DNA from: Kiritimatiellia bacterium | Lineage (GTDB): Bacteria > Verrucomicrobiota > Kiritimatiellia > SLAD01 | Length of the DNA: 10,035 nucleotides | Reading direction: 5' to 3' | NCBI GenBank assembly: GCA_007128275.1 | Contig: SKXR01000206.1 | Location: 1-10,035, forward strand | Part shown: piece by piece, positions 6,829 to 10,035 of the stretch | Layout of the letters: every line of letters starts with the position of its first letter | Numbering within the stretch: position 1 is the stretch's first letter | Notes under the pieces: generated by a model | Told to the model about the DNA's origin: nothing | Databases searched by the model: none | Seen by the model: only the letters and a program-made list of their open reading frames with translations | Program-made: the position numbers and the translations under genes

Positions 6829-8619
6829 CTACGGTGTAACTTCCGCCGTCTTCACGGTTTTCAAGCTGACCTTCTGCAGAGGAATGCATTCCACCGGACA
6901 GACATCGGCGCAGGCGCCGCACCGGATGCATTCGTTCTGGTCTATGAAGAGCATGTTGTAATCGCGCGACGAGGTTGAGGGCTCGTACCCCGTAATGCGC
7001 CCGTCATCGTCGTACTTCAGCGCGCGCACCTTGACGATGCACTTCTCGACGGGCTTCACCTTGAGACAGCGATCGCAATAAATGCAAAGGTCGTTATCGA
7101 TTTCGTACTTGTAGTGACATAGATAACAGCGACTGGCTTCCGTCGCAGCCGTGTCCTGATCGAAACCGGTTTCCACTTCGTCCGTCACACCGCGATCCTC
7201 GCGCGGCAGCGTGGGCATGGGTTGACGCGGAATCTGGTCCATGGCGCGGGTCCGTCCCGTGGAACGGGCATCTTCAATCATGGCCACCTCGCTAAGGCGT
7301 TCCTCGCCCATCAGGTAGGTGTCGACCTTGCGCGCACAGGTCTTGGCGTGTCCGATCGCGTCGATCAGCGAAATCGCGCCCAATGCGAAATCGCCCGCCA
7401 CGAAAAGCTTGTCCACCGCAGTGGTCTGGGCCGAGCCCGTCTTGAGTCGCCCATCCTCCATCAACGCGTCCGCTATCATCCGGTCGATCCACGACGTATC
7501 CTGGACTTGCCCCGTCCCCAGCAGCACGGTGTCCGCCTGCACTTCAAACTCGCTCTCGGGTATCGGTACCGGACGGCGACGCCCCGTGGCGTCCGGTTCG
7601 CCGAGCATGGTTGGGCTGAACCGCACGCCGGTGACGCGCCCCCCCTCGCCCACCAAGGCGACGGGCGCCGTCATCGTTTCAAAAAGAATGCCTTCGTTGC
7701 GCATCTCTTCGATTTCGTGGCCCGTGATGTACATTTCACTTTCCGACCGGCGATAATAGGTCTTTACGCTTTCGGCGCCGAGCCGTTGTGCGGTGCGGGC
7801 ACAGTCCACTGCGGTAAAGCCCCCGCCAATCACCACCACGCGCGCTCCCACATCGCCGCGATGCTGTTCATTGACCTCCTGCAAAAAGCCCAGGCCATGT
7901 CGCACACCGTCCAAATCAACGCCGGGCAGGTCGGGGATGTACGGCTTATGTGTGCCGGCGGCCATGATAACGGCATCGTACTCGTTCATGAGATCGGACA
8001 ACGTGACATCGCGTCCGATCTCCGCATTGCAGCGGATTTCCACACCCAGCCGGACTACTTGGTCAATCTCCAACTCCACCACGTCGCGCGGCAGGCGAAA
8101 CGGCGGGATGCCCTGCACCATCATGCCGCCCGGCTTCGGATATTTCTCAAAGACCACCGGCATGTGGCCCCAGAGCGCCAATTCACGCGCTGCCGACAAC
8201 CCCGCCACGCCGCCTCCCACGACGGCAATCCGCTTGCCTGTCGGCGGGAAAATCGGATCGAGCACGACGGGTTCTTTCCGTTTCAGAAAATCGGCGGCGG
8301 ACCGTTTGGAAAAACAGATCGCCACCGGTTCGCCCAACCCTTCCCAGCCGTGCCGGCACACCGGTTCGCAGGGACGGGTGCACACCCGGCCCAGTACGGC
8401 CGGGAACACGTTGTCTTGGAGGTTGATCAGATAGGCTTGCGCAGTATCGCGATTCGCAATCGCGTCGAGATAGGCGGGAATGTCCGTACCCGCCGGACAA
8501 GCCGCCTGACAGGGGATATTCTTCTTCAACCAATCGAAATCCTTCGGCGCACGGGCCATGCCGAGCGGGCGGGATAATACGAATTCATCGGGTAACGGGT
8601 TGTCTTGGACAGGCGACAC
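6829..8619 (-). CDS. GltD-like FAD/NAD(P)H oxidoreductase with N- and C-terminal iron-sulfur domains
   Basis: This is a 596-aa protein. Residues 30-110 form an N-terminal Fe-S domain as in glutamate synthase small subunit and dihydropyrimidine dehydrogenase (C37, C41, C80, C84, C88). Residues 130-435 form the two-dinucleotide-fold flavoprotein: FAD loop VVGGGVAG (133-140), NAD(P)H loop VIGGGFTA (263-270), and FAD-closing GDFALGAISLIDAIG (409-423). Residues 498-580 resemble a 2[4Fe-4S] ferredoxin: C512, C515, C518 and C564, C567, C570, C574. The Cys expected before Pro523 is Lys522, with C527 nearby. It probably shuttles electrons between NAD(P)H and ferredoxin or an unknown partner; the substrate is not readable, and true glutamate synthase function is doubtful with no gltB here. 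The GTG start has GAGGA at 8633-8629, inside the end of the HEPN gene, so it is likely co-transcribed with it. Confidence 0.85.
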   Translation of the reverse strand: MSPVQDNPLPDEFVLSRPLGMARAPKDFDWLKKNIPCQAACPAGTDIPAYLDAIANRDTAQAYLINLQDNVFPAVLGRVCTRPCEPVCRHGWEGLGEPVAICFSKRSAADFLKRKEPVVLDPIFPPTGKRIAVVGGGVAGLSAARELALWGHMPVVFEKYPKPGGMMVQGIPPFRLPRDVVELEIDQVVRLGVEIRCNAEIGRDVTLSDLMNEYDAVIMAAGTHKPYIPDLPGVDLDGVRHGLGFLQEVNEQHRGDVGARVVVIGGGFTAVDCARTAQRLGAESVKTYYRRSESEMYITGHEIEEMRNEGILFETMTAPVALVGEGGRVTGVRFSPTMLGEPDATGRRRPVPIPESEFEVQADTVLLGTGQVQDTSWIDRMIADALMEDGRLKTGSAQTTAVDKLFVAGDFALGAISLIDAIGHAKTCARKVDTYLMGEERLSEVAMIEDARSTGRTRAMDQIPRQPMPTLPREDRGVTDEVETGFDQDTAATEASRCYLCHYKYEIDNDLCIYCDRCLKVKPVEKCIVKVRALKYDDDGRITGYEPSTSSRDYNMLFIDQNECIRCGACADVCPVECIPLQKVSLKTVKTAEVTP

Positions 8620-8624
8620 GCTTG

Positions 8625-9047
8625 TTAATCCTCGTCAATATAGGCAGATACTGCAGAAATAGACATGCGAAGATCATCCAAACAGTCCTGCAGGTATTCC
8701 CATATCTGCTTGTCGTCTGTGTCCCAATGGATGTGCACCAAACGATTCCGAAATCGTGCCATCGCCATGTAACTGGCGATACGACCTTCGGGGATTATGG
8801 ATTGCTCCGCCAGCACGGTAAAACTGTCCGCATTGTCCTGCGGGATACGAAAGCGCTCGGAAGCAATGATATGATTGGACAAATCTATGCACGCTTCGAT
8901 GCCGACGATAAAATGGTACTTTGCGTTTCCGATTTTGTCCGGATTCTTCAAGAATTCGCTGAGCGGAACCGCGCGCAAGGAATCCAAAACGGCCAGATAG
9001 GAGGAAATATGACTGATCAATCGATCACATTTCGCTTGATCCACCAT
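8625..9047 (-). CDS. hepT: HEPN-domain protein, HepT/DUF86-like (toxin of a HEPN-MNT pair)
   Basis: This 140-aa all-helical protein has the HepT layout and the HEPN ribonuclease motif Rx4H at R100-N-R-L-V-H105, inside MARFRNRLVHIHWDTD. In characterised HepT proteins the motif continues HxY, and that Tyr is AMPylated by the partner MNT enzyme; here the position is His107 (HIH). Known family members act as RNA-cleaving toxins silenced by MntA. I chose the ATG at 9047 because GGGAG (9059-9055) lies 7 nt upstream. A GTG at 9053 that overlaps the mntA stop is the alternative and adds two codons. GC content is low: 27 of 60 bases at 8641-8700. The stop is 5 nt before the flavoprotein start. Family assignment is firm; toxicity is inferred. 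Confidence 0.87.
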   Translation of the reverse strand: MVDQAKCDRLISHISSYLAVLDSLRAVPLSEFLKNPDKIGNAKYHFIVGIEACIDLSNHIIASERFRIPQDNADSFTVLAEQSIIPEGRIASYMAMARFRNRLVHIHWDTDDKQIWEYLQDCLDDLRMSISAVSAYIDED

Positions 9048-9049
9048 AA

Positions 9050-9478
9050 TCACACTCCCGCTCGTGCGAAACCAGCCAACCGCATTCGATGCATCTCGGC
9101 ATACGCATGCTTGTAGTCATGATAATGACTCAACAACTCACTTTCGATACGCACCCGCATTTTTTCATCGCCGGAATAGAGTCTGACTCCCTCTTCAAGC
9201 ACTCTCCCACGCAAATCAAGCGGAGCGTCATTAAGATTACGCAAATCAACATCCATCCCCATCCGTTCGCTCAACTGGCCCTGTAAAGTCATCTCTTCCT
9301 TAATCGAAAGCTGGACCAATTCGCTGTCCTTTGCAGCATAGTAGCCGATATCCAGATCACTGGCAGACAAAGGACGACCCGATACACGGCTTCCGAATGC
9401 GTAGGCCACCACCACACTCGTTGGAGCGAATACCGCTTCGGCTGCCACAGCCAATTGCTTGATCATTTGCTGATTCAT
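9050..9478 (-). CDS. mntA: MNT-domain nucleotidyltransferase, MntA-like (antitoxin of a HEPN-MNT pair)
   Basis: This 142-aa protein is a minimal nucleotidyltransferase. The signature GSx10DxD is complete: G29-S30 and D41-L-D43, within AFGSRVSGRPLSASDLDIGY. A further Asp follows at D76 or D78 (MDVDLR) as the likely third metal ligand. In studied HEPN-MNT pairs this enzyme transfers AMP to the HEPN toxin and inactivates it. All catalytic residues appear intact, so it should be active, although the usual acceptor Tyr is missing in its partner. No ribosome-binding site precedes the ATG. Instead a near-consensus -10 element lies 6 nt upstream, suggesting a leaderless mRNA. The stop is 2 nt from the preferred hepT start. 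Base composition is less GC-rich than the heme genes. Confidence 0.87.
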   Translation of the reverse strand: MNQQMIKQLAVAAEAVFAPTSVVVAYAFGSRVSGRPLSASDLDIGYYAAKDSELVQLSIKEEMTLQGQLSERMGMDVDLRNLNDAPLDLRGRVLEEGVRLYSGDEKMRVRIESELLSHYHDYKHAYAEMHRMRLAGFARAGV

Positions 9479-9484
9479 GTCATA

Positions 9485-9513
9485 ATTGTAGGCTCATAAG
9501 GGAGGTTTGTCGA
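9485..9513 (-). promoter_or_regulatory. Strong sigma-70-type promoter of the mntA-hepT-flavoprotein operon
   Basis: Read on the - strand, TCGACA (9513-9508) and TACAAT (9490-9485) are 17 bp apart. Each hexamer has one mismatch to consensus. Only 6 nt (9484-9479) separate the -10 from the mntA ATG, so the transcript should begin at or within a base or two of the start codon. Confidence 0.6.
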
Positions 9514-9541
9514 GTTTGCAGGGTTTTGGGCCTTTACCTCC
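9501..9541. repeat. Inverted repeat in the mntA-miaB divergent intergenic region
   Basis: GGAGGT (9501-9506) is the reverse complement of ACCTCC (9536-9541), with 29 bp between. Flanking AAG and CTT extend it if one G bulges. The left arm sits in the spacer of the mntA promoter, so it could serve as an operator. The right arm with its flank reads ACCTCCTTA, the same as the 3' end of 16S rRNA, possibly by chance. Confidence 0.3.
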
Positions 9542-9568
9542 TTACAGCGATTCAATCAGATATATTGC

Positions 9569-10035
9569 ATGTCACGCACCTATCACGTATGGACCATTGG
9601 TTGTCAAATGAACGAGGCGGATACCCGTCATCTTTCATCACAACTCGAGGCGTTGGGCTATAACAACAACCCGGCGGCCGAAGACGCGGATCTGGTGGTC
9701 CTGAACACCTGTGTGGTTCGGCAACAGGCGGAAGACAAGGCCGTCAACCAATTGCATCGCCTGCGCCGCACCAAAGAGGAGCGCCCCGACATGACCATCG
9801 CCCTGATGGGGTGCATGGTTGGCATGAAGGAAGCGCCCGCGCTGAAGAAGCGATTCCCTTTCGTGGACGTCTTCATGCCCCCGTCGGAAACGGAACCCTT
9901 GCTGGATTATCTGGCGGATCAGGGGTTGTACGATGGCACCCGCTCGTTCGATACCCGCGAGAAGGCCTTGCGCGAGGCCATCCAAGACGAAGAGTTTTCC
10001 CTGCCCTCGGCCCTGCGCGGCCAGTCGGTGACGGC
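9569..10035 (+). CDS. miaB: tRNA-2-methylthio-N6-dimethylallyladenosine synthase MiaB, 3' partial
   Basis: 155 codons of the N-terminal part are present; the frame is open to the window end. The methylthiotransferase N-terminal domain is clear: TIGCQMNEADT (9-19), LVVLNTCVVRQQAEDK (42-57) and ALMGCMVG (78-85). C12, C48 and C82 are the three ligands of the auxiliary iron-sulfur cluster. GCQMN favours MiaB over RimO or MtaB. MiaB adds a methylthio group to i6A37 of tRNAs. The radical-SAM CxxxCxxC and TRAM domains should follow beyond the window. The ATG at 9569 is the only usual start codon in frame after an upstream stop at 9497. It has no visible ribosome-binding site. It is transcribed divergently from mntA. 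Confidence 0.93.
   Translation, partial: MSRTYHVWTIGCQMNEADTRHLSSQLEALGYNNNPAAEDADLVVLNTCVVRQQAEDKAVNQLHRLRRTKEERPDMTIALMGCMVGMKEAPALKKRFPFVDVFMPPSETEPLLDYLADQGLYDGTRSFDTREKALREAIQDEEFSLPSALRGQSVT

Noticed and set aside
5765..6931. Long - strand open frame (388 codons) opposite hemG
   Set aside because: hemG is fully supported by family motifs; the antisense frame has no recognisable domain and overlaps the end of the flavoprotein gene.
7222..8577. Long + strand open frame (451 codons) opposite the flavoprotein gene
   Set aside because: The - strand frame carries clear FAD, NAD(P)H and Fe-S motifs. The + frame is His/Arg-rich with no domain pattern, as expected for an antisense shadow in GC-rich DNA.
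8622..9116. + strand open frame opposite hepT
   Set aside because: It mirrors the HEPN gene, which has a conserved Rx4H motif and ribosome-binding site; the + frame shows nothing recognisable.
9516..9611. TTG-started 31-codon leader peptide upstream of and overlapping miaB, with GGGAGG 10 nt before it
   Set aside because: The rare start codon, short length and lack of any recognisable motif make chance more likely. The GGAGG may instead belong to an inverted repeat.

Overview
The window is bacterial, gene-dense and GC-rich, apart from one AT-richer patch. It is dominated by a tetrapyrrole (heme) biosynthesis cluster on the + strand. That cluster combines hemL, hemE, an FAD-dependent porphyrinogen oxidase and a chlorite-dismutase-family HemQ. 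The mix points to the coproporphyrin-dependent route to heme, in which HemQ decarboxylates coproheme at the end. A basic winged-helix, histone-H1-like protein sits inside the cluster. The phylum cannot be fixed from the sequence. The gene content would suit a deep-branching, non-proteobacterial lineage, for example the PVC group or a related candidate phylum, but that is inference.

Layout. Positions 1-1528 hold the 3' part of a large fusion gene: the end of a hydroxymethylbilane synthase (HemC) moiety, then a uroporphyrinogen-III methyltransferase (SUMT/CobA) domain, then uroporphyrinogen-III synthase (HemD). Next is a monocistronic DNA-binding protein gene (1629-2096) with a candidate promoter and a good intrinsic terminator. 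Then comes a tight operon hemL-hemQ-hemE-hemG (2296-6784) with its own candidate promoter; hemQ/hemE overlap by 14 bp and hemE/hemG by 4 bp.

On the - strand, converging on hemG, is a second operon read from 9478 down to 6829. It runs MNT nucleotidyltransferase, HEPN (HepT-like) protein, then a GltD-like flavoprotein with ferredoxin domains. The HEPN/MNT pair is clearly less GC-rich than the rest and looks acquired. Its promoter is a near-consensus sigma-70 site placed so that the mRNA should start at or beside the MNT start codon (leaderless). The flavoprotein ribosome-binding site lies in the last codons of the HEPN gene, so the toxin-antitoxin-like pair and a housekeeping-type redox enzyme appear to be co-transcribed. 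Divergently, at 9569, begins miaB, cut by the window edge.

Points most worth a second look: the HemC part of the fusion lacks its cofactor-binding third domain and the SUMT part has an eroded SAM loop; HemL has Asp-Gly where the family has Asp-Glu; the HEPN protein has His where HepT proteins carry the modified Tyr; and the HEPN/MNT pair is coupled to the flavoprotein gene. No tRNA, rRNA, CRISPR array or insertion sequence was seen. No stretch over 300 bases lacks a gene.
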